64,000 nt of DNA from positions 310,001-374,000 of the forward strand of contig JARGSG010000018.1 of assembly GCA_030374805.1 (NCBI GenBank), given 5' to 3'. Source of the stretch: Gracilaria gracilis (Eukaryota > Rhodophyta > Florideophyceae > Gracilariales > Gracilariaceae). Position numbers and translations under genes: made by a program. Below are positions 31,062-41,334 of this stretch, one piece after another. Each line of letters starts with the position of its first letter. The stretch's first letter is position 1. Under the pieces are notes generated by a model that was given only the letters and a program-made list of their open reading frames with translations, did no database searches and was not told where the DNA came from.

Positions 31062-32138
31062 CTGGCTTTTCTGTATGCCCCCACTGGGTGCATCCGGAAA
31101 TTGAAAAATATCCACACCAGGAATCCACGCATGCGCCATCAGTGTTGGCCGATCACTGATGTGCAGGCGAAACCCACTGTGGCGAGTGTGGGCTCCTGCA
31201 CACGTGTCCTACGCGCACTCGGAGGTGGAAGGTTCATTATTAGTTGTCTACGGTTCAAAGTATTTAAACATTGCTGTAGAATCTGTGTATTTGTTTATTT
31301 TCCTAACGATTGCCGAATTCCTTATTTTGTACAAGATGTGTAAGACAAAGATAGACCACCCATTGATATGTACACGGTAGTTGCCTCTGTCGACCGTAGA
31401 TTGGTCGATGAAAACTGTATTTTCGACCTCATAAAGACTGGCATGTAAGGGCTAGCCCTCTTAACCTTCTGAGGGCTCTAGAGGACGGCTAACCTTGCTA
31501 ACATACAGTATCTTTCTGCGGTTCGCCTCCTTATCGATAAGCTGGATATTTGACCAATTATGGAACATGCGCAAAAGTGAGAAAACACGACTTGCCAACT
31601 TGTAGATAGCAGTCATTTCAAAGTGCCTAAGGTTGGCCCATCCTTTTCAATTATTCTTATTATACTTACCAAATAATATTTATATTATGCCAATGTTGGG
31701 AATTAGTTTTGAAAGATACTTAGAGGTACATATCGATATATATCTACAAGGGCACAGATCCAACTCGAGAGCCCCCGATTTGCTCAGCTGGTTTACAGTT
31801 TGAGATAGATATCTACGCATTACAAATTGAGATGTATCTACCCGGGTATCTACGATGTGTGAGGTAACTTTTTGCATTTCTTTAGTTCTAAACACAGCCA
31901 ACAATCTGTGGTTGACGGCAGAATCGCCTTTTGGGTTCCTTTTTACGGTCCTACACCTACACTACATGACGGAGGTCTAGTGTACTGTATACAGCCTGAT
32001 CCTCGTTTGTCTGACCGGTTCTTCTTTCATCCCACATTACCGAGAACATGAGACGTGTTGTGCAAGCAGCGGAAACTGCGGCTGTGGATCGACGTTGGTT
32101 CATTACCTCACTGACTGCGTTGGGCGAATGGGATGATG

Positions 32139-32189
32139 TTCTGGACGGGCCACCTTAGGGTGTTTTGGACGGGCCACCTTGGCCCGTCC
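32139..32189. repeat. Inverted/direct repeat cluster
   Basis: GGACGGGCCACCTT occurs twice in direct orientation (32143-32156 and 32167-32180). The second copy forms a perfect 9-bp stem, GGACGGGCC (32167-32175), loop ACCTT, GGCCCGTCC (32181-32189). It may be a small foldback element or a regulatory structure. Confidence 0.7.
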
Positions 32190-32230
32190 AGAACACCATC
32201 CGCACGGGCCTTCGTGGGTGGATGCAGGGT

Positions 32231-32257
32231 ATGCAGCCACTGAGCCAGTGGCTGCAT
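32231..32257. repeat. Perfect 12-bp stem hairpin
   Basis: ATGCAGCCACTG (32231-32242), loop AGC, CAGTGGCTGCAT (32246-32257). It is about 250 bp upstream of the transporter start codon. Confidence 0.85.
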
Positions 32258-32504
32258 CCAGCAGGAACACCATATCAACAATCAAACTGTTTTTCGGAGT
32301 CAGCTGCATGGTTATACCGGCTCGGCAAGTCACTCACGACGGCAGACAACTCTCAGTGAACCAACGGTACGGTACCCGATCTGTTCTCGCGCATCTTATC
32401 TCGCGCCTCTGTCCTGCAATTGCAAGCTTAACACCCAACCCCCCCTTCCCTCCGGCTCACCACGGCCGCCGTCTTCCCACGACAAGCCTGCAACTCACTC
32501 ATCA

Positions 32505-33485
32505 ATGAAGTCGCCTCACCTGCCGCAAACCTTACCTGCACCCGCACCCACGGAAGCCGATGCTCTTCTCTCCCGGTCCAGCGGCGCCACGTCCCCCGCC
32601 CCTGCGCAGCATGGGCTCGCGTGGATCACTTTGGCCGCGCTATGCTTCTCCTTCATGATGATTTCCATCCGGCTCAGTGCCACCCACTTTGGCTTTTCCA
32701 CATCTGCTTCTTTGTTGCTGCGGTCCATTGCGCACTTGATGCTTTCAAGCATCCTGCTTGTAAGGTTTCTGCATGTGTCACCTCTGGATCTGCCGCCTTC
32801 GTATCGCCGCATGTTACTCATCCGCGGTTTGTTTGGGACGGTTGCTATGGTGCTTGCGTTTAAATCGCTCGCTTATTTGCCTGCCGGAGAGGCTTCTTCC
32901 ATATATGCGTGCAGTCCTATTCTCACTATGATTCTTTCAAAGCTCGTATTGAACGAGATTTGCAGTGTAACCGATGTGCTGTGTGCACTTGTTGCTTTGC
33001 TTGGCGTTTGGTTGATTGCTGGCCCCAGCGCAAGTGATTTGAATGGCGATCAGAACGTCGTGGGCGCCCTGTTGGTGTTTGTTGGAGCTCTATTTGGTTC
33101 GGGCGCCTATGTGTGCGTGCGTGGAATGGGAACGCGTGTTCATTTCATGCTTTCCGTGTTCGCGCTCGGTGTTATTGGAACGCCAATCACTGCATTTCTA
33201 GGTGGGCGCGAAGCAATGCATCAGATCATATACAATCATAAAGGTACAGCTACAATGTTGTTGGGGTCGTTGTCAGCGTTTTTCGCCCAGACCTGTCTGA
33301 ATAAGGGTCTGCAATCGAGCAAAGCGGGACAGGGTATTATTATGAAGAATCTTGAAGTTCCGTTTGTATATGTTCTTGCGCTCTTGTTGCTGGGCGAGAA
33401 ATCGAGTCCGCCAAGAATTCTAGGCTCTTTACTAGTCGTGTGTGCGGTAGTTGTTATAGGTTTGAGATCTCAGATAAACGCGTAG
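32505..33485 (+). CDS. DMT/EamA-family membrane transporter
   Basis: 326 residues from ATG 32505 to TAG, single exon, intact. After a Pro/Ala/Ser-rich cytosolic N-terminus (about 35 residues), about ten hydrophobic helices form two EamA repeats: AWITLAALCFSFMMISIRL, FGTVAMVLAFKSLAYLP, IYACSPILTMILSKLVLNE, VTDVLCALVALLGVWLIAG, VVGALLVFVGALFGSGAYV, and in the second half MLLGSLSAFFAQTCLNKGLQ, VPFVYVLALLLLGEKSSP and ILGSLLVVCAVVVIGL. Glu in LVLNEI and in LLGEK is the typical end-of-helix signature. It resembles SLC35G-like members; substrate unknown. Probably a real host gene: no mutations, and not part of a flanking element. Confidence 0.85.
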   Translation: MKSPHLPQTLPAPAPTEADALLSRSSGATSPAPAQHGLAWITLAALCFSFMMISIRLSATHFGFSTSASLLLRSIAHLMLSSILLVRFLHVSPLDLPPSYRRMLLIRGLFGTVAMVLAFKSLAYLPAGEASSIYACSPILTMILSKLVLNEICSVTDVLCALVALLGVWLIAGPSASDLNGDQNVVGALLVFVGALFGSGAYVCVRGMGTRVHFMLSVFALGVIGTPITAFLGGREAMHQIIYNHKGTATMLLGSLSAFFAQTCLNKGLQSSKAGQGIIMKNLEVPFVYVLALLLLGEKSSPPRILGSLLVVCAVVVIGLRSQINA

Positions 33486-34337
33486 AAGCACATTTATATT
33501 TTGCTAACGTTCACTGTTGACAAATTGGGGTAGATTGTCTTGAAACCAATGTGGATGATGCTCAAGTCATACCAGATTGGGTTGAAACTGTCTTTTTTGA
33601 GGGTATTTCAAGCAGAGATGGCGAGTTGGGTTCTCGTCCTCAACAATCACTCAATGTATCTTGCGGTATATGATAACTTTCGAATAATTGCTTGTTGACA
33701 GATGTCTCAAATTCGAAGAGTTCTTTCTTGCTAGATTGCAATCATTGGAAAGTAATATATGGTTTTCTGTAAGGTCGCGATATAGTGCTCAAATGAGAGA
33801 ACTTTCTATTTAGTGCCCATAGAACGGCGTTGTACATGGGTGGCACTATACTGTAGACCCCAGTAAGTAGATTGTCACAATTAACAGTGCAGACATGCTA
33901 ATATTAAACAGACTAGAACAAGGGAAAGGCGGCCTTTGGCCGCACGCCGCGCTTCGCCGCTGCCGCTGCCAAACTGCGAAATCGCAGGGATTTGTCCATG
34001 CTGCACAAATTCGAACCGTGACAAATAATTGTGCTTTCTTGAAGCCGAAACCTCTCGTAAAAATCACGCATCACGCAATGAAAAACAGGTTCATGAAAAC
34101 AATTTATTCCTCTACTACAATTCAAAAACCTTAGATAGCTAAAATAAGTAGAATGAACCTTTTCATATTTCGTGGTGAGGTCTTCAGTTTCTTTTTTCTC
34201 CGCAAGAACGGATTTACATTTCTAGCATAAAAGCCTACGAATCTGAAATTTCATTATGAGCGCGAATCCTGGTACCCCCAGAAAGCTTACAATTAACCAA
34301 ATTCTGTACCAACTTTGGCGTGTTTGCTTTGTCTAAA
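33486..34337. other. Intergenic between transporter and CAP-like gene
   Basis: AT-rich, no gene seen. A GC-rich foldback-like stretch (GGCGGCCTTTGGCCGC, about 33927-33942, then alternating CGC/GCC) stands out in the middle. Confidence 0.45.
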
Positions 34338-34871
34338 ATGAGCGCGCGGACAAGTAGCAACAGCCAAAGGCAGAGGAGCACACCTTCAATCAGCTTTTAT
34401 TTCGCCGAAGAGTATGGAACAGACCTGCTTCCATTTAGTTTTAGAGATCCAGATGTTTATGACAGGCGCCTAGCATGGGACAAAGACGCTTTCGAGGCTC
34501 TCAATCGCTATCGAACGGAGAAAGGTTTGAAGCCAGCAAAATGGTCGTCCTTCATGAATGGCAAAGCATTGGAGATATCCGCCAAGCAGATACGACGCAA
34601 AAGATTTGAAGTTGAAACGAATGAGCCAAATATTTATTCGACGTCGTGTATCATAAAGACTTCCGATCCTGAACCTGTTATTGAAGATGCGATGCAGATG
34701 GGCCTGTCGAAGGCAAGGTCGCAAAGACTGCGCATGAGTGGCGTTTATCGACGCGCTGACCAGATGACGGAGAGTATGGAATGGGTTATAAATGGCCAGT
34801 TTGACGGAGCTGTTGCTGTGTTGGTGTTTAGAAACGCAGTGATGGTAACAACAGTTTTGGGTAGGATTTGA
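34338..34871 (+). CDS. Possible CAP/SCP-domain protein
   Basis: 177 residues from ATG 34338 (MSARTSSNSQRQRS) to TGA 34869-34871, uninterrupted. After a Ser/Arg-rich N-terminus, residues about 50-90 read AFEALNRYRTEKGLKPAKWS...NGKALEISAKQ. This resembles the first helix and strand of the CAP (SCP/Tpx/Ag5/PR1) fold (L-N-x-x-R-x-x-x-G-L-x-P-L-x-W). Near the end GAVAVLVFRNAVMVTTVLG resembles the closing strands. The usual active-site His and Glu motifs (FxH, GEN) are not seen and there is no signal peptide, so it is divergent or a false resemblance. Flanking E4 begins 180 bp downstream. Confidence 0.45.
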   Translation: MSARTSSNSQRQRSTPSISFYFAEEYGTDLLPFSFRDPDVYDRRLAWDKDAFEALNRYRTEKGLKPAKWSSFMNGKALEISAKQIRRKRFEVETNEPNIYSTSCIIKTSDPEPVIEDAMQMGLSKARSQRLRMSGVYRRADQMTESMEWVINGQFDGAVAVLVFRNAVMVTTVLGRI

Positions 34872-35050
34872 CGACCTAAAAAGAAAGTTTACAATTAGAT
34901 TTTTGCAAATGTTCCACACTTAATTTAAATAACTGTATTCAAGCTGGAATAATGAGGCTCCCCTCTCCCCTGTCGCAGCAACCCAGCGAAGGAATTGAAG
35001 AAACAGTTTCACTTTGCTCGTTACTGGCAAGTCATATACATCCCAATACT

Positions 35051-35442
35051 TGTAATCATCGGTGCGCAGTAGGTGTGTACATAACTTACTTCTGTATTGT
35101 GTATAGCTTTTTAAATGTATATTGAATAAAGTACTTTATCCTACACACTGGTCTGACCGCGCTCGCGCTGGACGGACTTGCTGAAGGCCTAGAACTGTTG
35201 TGGACGGAATTGGTGCGAGGAGAGTTGCCCGGACTTCTGGGAACAGGAGTCCGAGACCGTTTATATAGTCTAGCAAATAGATGATTGTAGTACTAAAAAC
35301 AACACTACCAATAAAGGCTCTATTCCTACTTTATATTCCTATACAGCACTGATAACTCAGTGACCGTACCAGCTGAGCATATGCGCGTGGAAAGGGCAAA
35401 ACCAATGCTTTTAAGCCCCTTCCAAAACTGCCATATGGTACA
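35051..35442 (-). repeat. E4 3' LTR
   Basis: 392-bp repeat, downstream copy relative to the minus-strand genes. It includes a TATATAG-like AT-rich box (GTTTATATAGTC, about 35260) and ends with the target duplication on its left side. Confidence 0.95.
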
Positions 35443-35470
35443 ACTGCTCCTCTTTTCTTTTAAAATTTGT
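35443..35470 (-). promoter_or_regulatory. E4 polypurine tract
   Basis: On the minus strand AAAAGAAAAGAGGAG lies four bases before the 3' LTR, the expected plus-strand primer. Confidence 0.7.
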
Positions 35471-35607
35471 CCTCAAATTATATGATATTTTACTTTTGTT
35501 TTTGTTTTGTTCTTTTTCTTGTTTGGTTTCTTTTTTTTTCGTTTTTGTTCATTTTTCTTTGATTTTATTCTTTTTGTTTCTTTTTAGCTTCTCATGTACT
35601 TCATTAC

Positions 35608-36027
35608 CTAGTTTGGGTACGGCAAAAATGAATGTTCGCCGCCTTCGGGAATATCTAATGTAACTGGTGAACCTATTCCTTCTCGTAAGTATTTCGAAAC
35701 TCGTTCTGTAATGTGAATATACGCCTTACGTTCTTCTGGGTAATGTCCAATGATCCCAATAATGTAATAATGCAGCTGTATTATTCTACTTTCAGTAAGT
35801 GAAAGGCATAATTTTGGTTCATGCCTTTCGTATAACGCAAGTATTGTATTTCTATCAATTTCCGAAATCAATGGTCCATGTAATTGATAGTATGCCAAAG
35901 ATATGTGGAATATATTCCATAATATAACTTTTTGTTTATTTGGGTCGGAGGTAGCGGCTGACAGCCAGTCGGCTAGTTTCATCTGAGCAAATTGTAATTG
36001 ACCAAGATCCTGGCTGTTCAAACTCAT
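35608..36027 (-). CDS. E4 accessory ORF 2, paralogue of the neighbouring ORF
   Basis: 139 residues, ATG at 36025-36027 (MSLNSQDLGQLQFAQMKLAD). It is predicted mainly helical. Core: VILWNIFHISLAYYQLHGPL, SEIDRNTILALYERHEP, IIQLHYYIIGIIGHYPEER, ITERVSKYL. The same pattern W-N-I-x-H-I-x-L-x-x-Y-Q-x-x-G-P, E-x-D, Q-L-x-x-x-I-I-G-x-x-G-H-Y occurs in the ORF at 36098-36550, so the pair arose by duplication. No stop or frameshift, unlike pol next to it. No family is recognised. It lies between pol and the 3' LTR, where env-like or accessory genes sit in some retroelements. No signal peptide or membrane segment is evident. Confidence 0.75.
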   Translation of the reverse strand: MSLNSQDLGQLQFAQMKLADWLSAATSDPNKQKVILWNIFHISLAYYQLHGPLISEIDRNTILALYERHEPKLCLSLTESRIIQLHYYIIGIIGHYPEERKAYIHITERVSKYLREGIGSPVTLDIPEGGEHSFLPYPN

Positions 36028-36097
36028 TTTGAGGACTCGTTTGATGATGGGCGAGTGAGGAACTGGTTGTACTTTGCTCCGCGCCTTCTATTTATGC

Positions 36098-36550
36098 TTA
36101 TTCCTGTGGAGCTGGTCCAGCAGGAGATGGATACATAGTTGGGTATGGGATCCTCGGGTGTGCGTCTATTTCATTCAATTTGAAGGTTTCCACTCTATTC
36201 TTTTCAAAGAAGTTCTTTACTGCATCTCTTATACATGGAAGGTAGTTTCCAGATCTTTGGTAGTGACCGTAGGTACCAATTATTACAAAATATAGTTGTA
36301 GTATAAATTCCTCTTCATACTCATCGTAAGGTTGCGGACTGTATGCACTTAGTAGTCTGCATAGTATTTGGAAGTCTACTTCTTTAACAAATGGGCCTTT
36401 GATTTGGTAGAACCCAAGGCATATGTGTATTATGTTCCATACAATTACGTTCTGCGTAAATGGAATATTTGAGATTTTACCTAGGTGCGCAGATAAGTAC
36501 TCGTCTTGTACATAGAGCAATCTGTATTCTTGTAGCATGTAAGGATTCAT
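36098..36550 (-). CDS. E4 accessory ORF 1, paralogue of the neighbouring ORF
   Basis: 150 residues, ATG at 36548-36550 (MNPYMLQEYRLLYVQDEYLS). Core: VIVWNIIHICLGFYQIKGPF, KEVDFQILCRLLSAY, FILQLYFVIIGTYGHYQRSG, IRDAVKNFF, and a Pro-rich C-terminus (PYPTMYPSPAGPAPQE). Aligns with the 35608-36027 protein over about 95 residues. Intact frame. It begins shortly after the pol/chromodomain remnant ends (about 36570). Function unknown; a helical protein shared only between these two ORFs within the window. Confidence 0.75.
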   Translation of the reverse strand: MNPYMLQEYRLLYVQDEYLSAHLGKISNIPFTQNVIVWNIIHICLGFYQIKGPFVKEVDFQILCRLLSAYSPQPYDEYEEEFILQLYFVIIGTYGHYQRSGNYLPCIRDAVKNFFEKNRVETFKLNEIDAHPRIPYPTMYPSPAGPAPQE

Positions 36551-36712
36551 CTTGTCGTTCTTATCACAACAGTTTTAGTTTAGCAGGAATGAAAGTGAGT
36601 TCTTACCTTTTATATTACTTCTTGTGTTTCTTTTGTACTCTTCGAGAAGCTCTGAAGATATTTGTGGATCTGTTTCGCTGATCCAGAGATCTTCAACCTC
36701 TTCCCCTTCTTT

Positions 36713-38935
36713 TCAAAGTAAATACCCGATCCTCGAGTTTTGTATACGATGGCCTATACTGGATATCTTTGGCTTCGTGTGATGGATTAGTCGTTGGATA
36801 TCCATTTGCTTTTTATGAGATGAATCACCATAATAAGGTTTAAGTAAGGACACATGAAATGTGTGATGTAACTCTTTGTATTCTTTTGGTAAGAGTAACC
36901 TATACGATGAACAAGATTTGGTGGTTCCAATTACTTTGAAAGGGCCAATGTATTTGTAAGTGAACTTACGTGAACGTCCTTTCGGGATTGCAAGATTTTT
37001 AGTCGATAGTAATACATAGTCACCTAGATTGAAGTATGTATTCTTCCGGGAGGTATTGACGTAATCGGCATTTCTTGTGTTTGCCTGTTCAATTGCAATT
37101 TGAGCCAGTTTATTGGCGTGATTTATCTGTTTGAGGAACGAATTAGATGCATCGTTTATGGGAGTATGCTCGTGATACAATATCTCTGATATTGAGAGTG
37201 GATGATGTCCATATTCCATGTAAAATGGGCTAAACTTAGTAGCATCATTAATGGTGTTATTGTATGCATATTCTAATCCAGGTAAATACTTAACCCAATC
37301 GCGTTGTGTGTAGGATACATAACAACGGATCATTTCTTGCATGGTTCTAAACATGCGTTCAGTTTGACCATCTGTTTGTGGGTGGAAAGATGTTGATAAG
37401 TTCAATCGTATATTCAGTAGTTTCGTAAGAGAACTCCAGAAATTAGTTGTGAATCTTGAGTCTCAATCTGATATGATAACACGTGGTAATCCGTGGTGTT
37501 TGAATATTTCTCTGTAGAACACCTCAGCAATAATTGGAGCTTTGGTATCTGATTGAAGTGGTATAAAGTGTACCCTTTTGGTTAACTTATCTACGACTGC
37601 CATAACGCCGGTATATTCATTACTTTTTGGTAATTCGAATATGAAGTCCATTTATATTACTTCCCATTTCTTTGTTGGTAGGGGAAAAGGTAACAGTGGT
37701 CCTTGTGAGTTTTGATTACTCGATTTCGCCTTTTGGCATCTTTCACATTCGGTAACGTATTTCTTAAGGTCTTGTTTAAATGTATTCCAGAAGTAATGTC
37801 TTCTTAATAGAAGCAATGTCTTTTGATAGGATCTGTGTCCTCCTTGTAATGAAACATGGTTATCATGTAGTAATGTTTTTCTAATATTTTCTTCTGGTAT
37901 ACACAACCTGTTCTCGAAGTATAGTCTTTTTCCAACCCGTTTATATGGTTCTGTCGGTTTCTGGAATTGGCTAGAGAAGTAAGGATCGTGATAGTACCCT
38001 TTTCAAAAATTATTCAATGTTTCTTCAGAAATTTTGACTGTAGTGATATTAAGAAGTCGTTTAATGACCTCAATAGGTGTTTTTCGTTCCTCTTTATCCT
38101 TTCGTGATAAGGCATCTGCTACTTTGTTCTCCTTTCCCTTTATATAACATATGGTATAGTCAAATTCTTGCATATATTCAACCCATCGGGCTTGTTTTCT
38201 AGACAGAGTCTTTTGTGTCTCTAGGTACTTTAACGGATGATGATCAGTGTATATGACAAATTTCGATCCATGTAGATATGAACGCCACGTTCGTAAAGCG
38301 AATATGATGGCTAATAATTCTCTTTCACCTGTAGCGTAGTTCTGTTCTGCTTCATTGAGTTTTCTTGAAGCATAAGCTATAGGTCGTCTTCCAGACTTAT
38401 CTGTCTGTGATGAAACAGCACCTAATCCAGTAGCTGAAGCGTCAGTGGTTACTTCGTATGTTAGACGTGGATTAGCACATCTTAGTATTGGAGAAGTGGA
38501 TAAGGCATTTTTAAGGGTATTGAAAGCATCATCTTGTTCCTTGCCCCATTCGAAGGGTACTTTGTCTCTCACAAGATTACTTATTGGACTTGCTATTTTT
38601 GAGAAGTCCTTTACAAACTTGCGGTAATAATTGCATATACCTAAGAAGCTTTGTACTTCTTTTACGTTTGTTGGGATTTCCCATTGCATTATGGCATTGA
38701 CCTTTTTTGGGTCTGGTTTTATTCCCTCATTTGATATGATATGTCCTAAGTATTCTAGTTCTTGTTTCATGAATGTGCACTTGGAAAGTTTTCCATATAG
38801 TTTTCGTTTTCGTAGTACACTTAGTTCTCTTCGTATATGTTTGAGGTGTTCATTCTTGGTTTTACTGTAGATGAGAATATCGTCTAGATACACCATCACA
38901 AACTCATCTAAGTATGGACGTAGTATTGTATTCAT
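36713..38935 (-). pseudogene. pol: E4 reverse transcriptase end, RNase H, integrase
   Basis: One frame with in-frame TGA 38003, TAA 37652 and TGA 37463 (last base of each stop given). Reverse transcriptase box YLDD (MVYLDDILIYS). RNase H: EVTTDASATGLGAV, GERELLAIIFALR, YTDHHPLKYL. Integrase HHCC: HDNHVSLQGGHRSYQKTLL...CERCQKAK; catalytic Asp in MDFIFELP; second Asp in IISD directly before TGA (normally SDRDSRF, so probably CGA to TGA); Glu in TDGQTERMFR. GPF segment YKYIGPFKVIG. The frame stops with TGA at 36713-36715. It then continues open to about 36571 with KEGEEVEDLWISE and SSELLEEY, which together with GHRIQNSRIGYLL resembles a chromodomain split by the stop. Confidence 0.88.
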
Positions 38936-38964
38936 TAGAGTTTGAAAACATCCTGGAGCACCAG

Positions 38965-39975
38965 TTATCCAAATGGTGTTACTAGGTATTCGAACAATCC
39001 ATATCGTGTTCTGAATGCAGTTTTCTCTACATCCTCGGGTTTAATACGTATCTGATTATATCCTGCTCTCAGATCAAGAGAGGTGAAGTATTTTGCTCCT
39101 TGGAGCTGGTCCCAGACTTCGTCTATACGCGGTAATGGTACTTTGTTTTTTATTGTTCTTTTATTCAAGGCTCTGTAGTCAATGCACATCCTAAGTCCTC
39201 CATCTTTCTTGGGTGTGAACAATACTGGGATTCCCCATGGGCTAATACTAGGTCTTATGAATCCTAGGCTTAGTAAATGTTCTATTTGTTTCTTCATTTC
39301 TTGCAGTTCCTTTGGGGAAAGCTTATACATAGGTCCCATTTTGGGTTGTGAGTCATCTTGTAATTTAATCTCCATTTCCACCAATCTCTTGGGTGGTAAT
39401 CCTTTTGGGAGGTCCTCCGGGAATACATCTTGGTATTCGTCAAGTATCTTCTTTATTTGTTCATCTTCAGGAATTCCTTCTTTGATACTTATGTTATTTA
39501 CTTGAATGATTTTCTTTGGTTTAATTACTACTTAGTATATTTCACTTTGTTGTTTCCTCACGAGCTTCATAAACTTGTGTTTACTTAGAATAAGTTTCTC
39601 TTGGGAGCACTGTCGTTTGACAGTTTCTGCGTCCAGAATAAACTTTTTTCCATTAAGGAGTAAAGTCATGGAGTGCTTTCTCCAATCTATATGTGGATTA
39701 TAGAACTCTAACCAGGTCTGACCAAGAATGATATCATAACCTATTAAATCCACTATATAAGTGTGGATATCAAACTTGGCGTCCCCGATCTTAATGGATA
39801 AAGTGTCTAAACATTGTTCCATAGGAACTAATGTTCCATCCCAAAGCTCAGCTTTGACATCGGTACTTCTTCTTTGGAGATTCAATGTATCTGCATATTC
39901 TTTAGATAAGCATATATCTTCACAACCGCAATCAATGAGAATATTACATGGTTCCTTGTGATGACGTGTAGTAGC
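38965..39975 (-). pseudogene. pol: E4 protease and reverse transcriptase start
   Basis: The protease frame carries LIDCGCEDICLS, where other Ty3/gypsy proteases have D-[ST]-G: here Asp-Cys-Gly. It continues DIILGQTWLEF. After an in-frame TAA at 39532-39534 the frame resumes with reverse transcriptase: [54 protein letters not shown]. It ends at a TAA at 38965 produced by a one-base deletion in the conserved PFGL codons; the downstream frame is at 38935. Confidence 0.85.
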
Positions 39976-40130
39976 GTCTCCGTTGTATATTAGTAACTTT
40001 GATGCGTGGTTTCTTTTTATATTGCATAATTTTATAATTCTTTTGTCCTTTTCGGTTTGTTTCTTCTTGTAATGTACATCGGCCTCATTAGAGTACGTGG
40101 GCTCATGGCTTGCTTCTGATACCCTACTCT

Positions 40131-40997
40131 TTAGTTTTTTTGGGCACGTACGTTGGGATGCACCCAGAGACGTTTATGCATCCAAGGACGACATCCTTTA
40201 CGATGGCATTTAAAACATAAGTCACCCTTGAGGTGCCTGGATCTTTCTTCGTTATTCATCCTATTCCTGCGTTGATAGCGATTTATGTTACCAATTTCCA
40301 TAGGTACGGGGTCATTTCTTCTGTTCCCATTATTGTTATTTCTATTAGAATTCCATTGTTTTCGGAATCCCATATTCGTTCTATAGATATGATCCATACG
40401 ATCTGCCAAGTTCATTGCTTCATGCAAATTTGGTACTCCGGTTCTTTCCAGTTCAATGCGAATATTATGACGCAGACCCTGTGAATAATTAAATAGCTGT
40501 TCATCCATACTCATGTTCGGGACTTGTAGTAGTCATTTGGTGAACTCTTTATTGTAATAGGAAACAGCACCAAGTCTTCCAACTTGTTTTATATTTGAAA
40601 GCATTTTACGTGCATTCAGTTCTCTGTTTGCTGGTTCAAAATATTCTAGCAACTTTTTCTTGAATCCTTCATACGTACTTACTTCTGCAGTGTTATTCAT
40701 ATTTACTAGTTCCCACCATTCTAGTGGAGGACCAGTGATAAAGCTTACCCCATACATTATCTTTTTGTCGTCAGGAACCGTTGCGTGAATACTTGCAAAT
40801 ATGTTTTCTATAGATTGTAGAAATGATCTGGCATATTTACCTGAAAATTTTTCCGGTTTCCATGATTTTAGCAAATTACTATGGTGTTCATGATTACTTA
40901 CCACATTTGTTAAGTGGTTATTGAGTTGCATTACTTGGGCGAGCTGTTGTCCTAAGACATTAACTCTATTTTGTAAATCACTAATATCTGTATCCAT
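40131..40997 (-). pseudogene. gag: E4 gag
   Basis: ATG at 40995-40997 (MDTDISDLQNRVNVLGQQLA). Helical capsid: KPEKFSGKYARSFLQSIENI, GPPLEWWELVN, EGFKKKLLEYFEP. An in-frame TGA at 40533-40535 interrupts it. It continues MSMDEQLFNYSQGLRHNI, an Asn/Arg-rich linker, and the nucleic-acid-binding knuckle CFKCHRKGCRPWMH. This has Cys and His exchanged relative to the normal CCHC order. The protease that follows is in the -1 frame. Confidence 0.85.
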
Positions 40998-41334
40998 CTT
41001 GATGATAACGATGTATAATTGTACTTAGGTATAATTTCTTCTACGGTTGGTAGTGGTTTTACAATTTTTTTTTTGATATGGTTTAAGTGTCCTCGTAGGC
41101 TGCTGAAGACTTTTGTATTGTTTTTTTAATTTTTTGATGCGCGTTTGTATAGTACTTAGTGTAATATGGTTGCGTGATTTTTTATTTCAAGTCTACTTAT
41201 GATGGGCACAACAAGATATGCAGTATTGTGTGATGTAACACACGTGTATGGTTTTTGCAAGGGTGGTTAGAGCAACAACAACAATTTCAATTTATTTGAC
41301 AAAGTGCACTACTATCTTACAGTGCAATAATTTT

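Larger units (their letters stand above)
31062..32504. other. Intergenic region with hairpins
   Basis: No gene recognised in about 1.4 kb. The right part contains strong inverted repeats, annotated separately, then a C-rich leader to the transporter gene. Confidence 0.5.
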
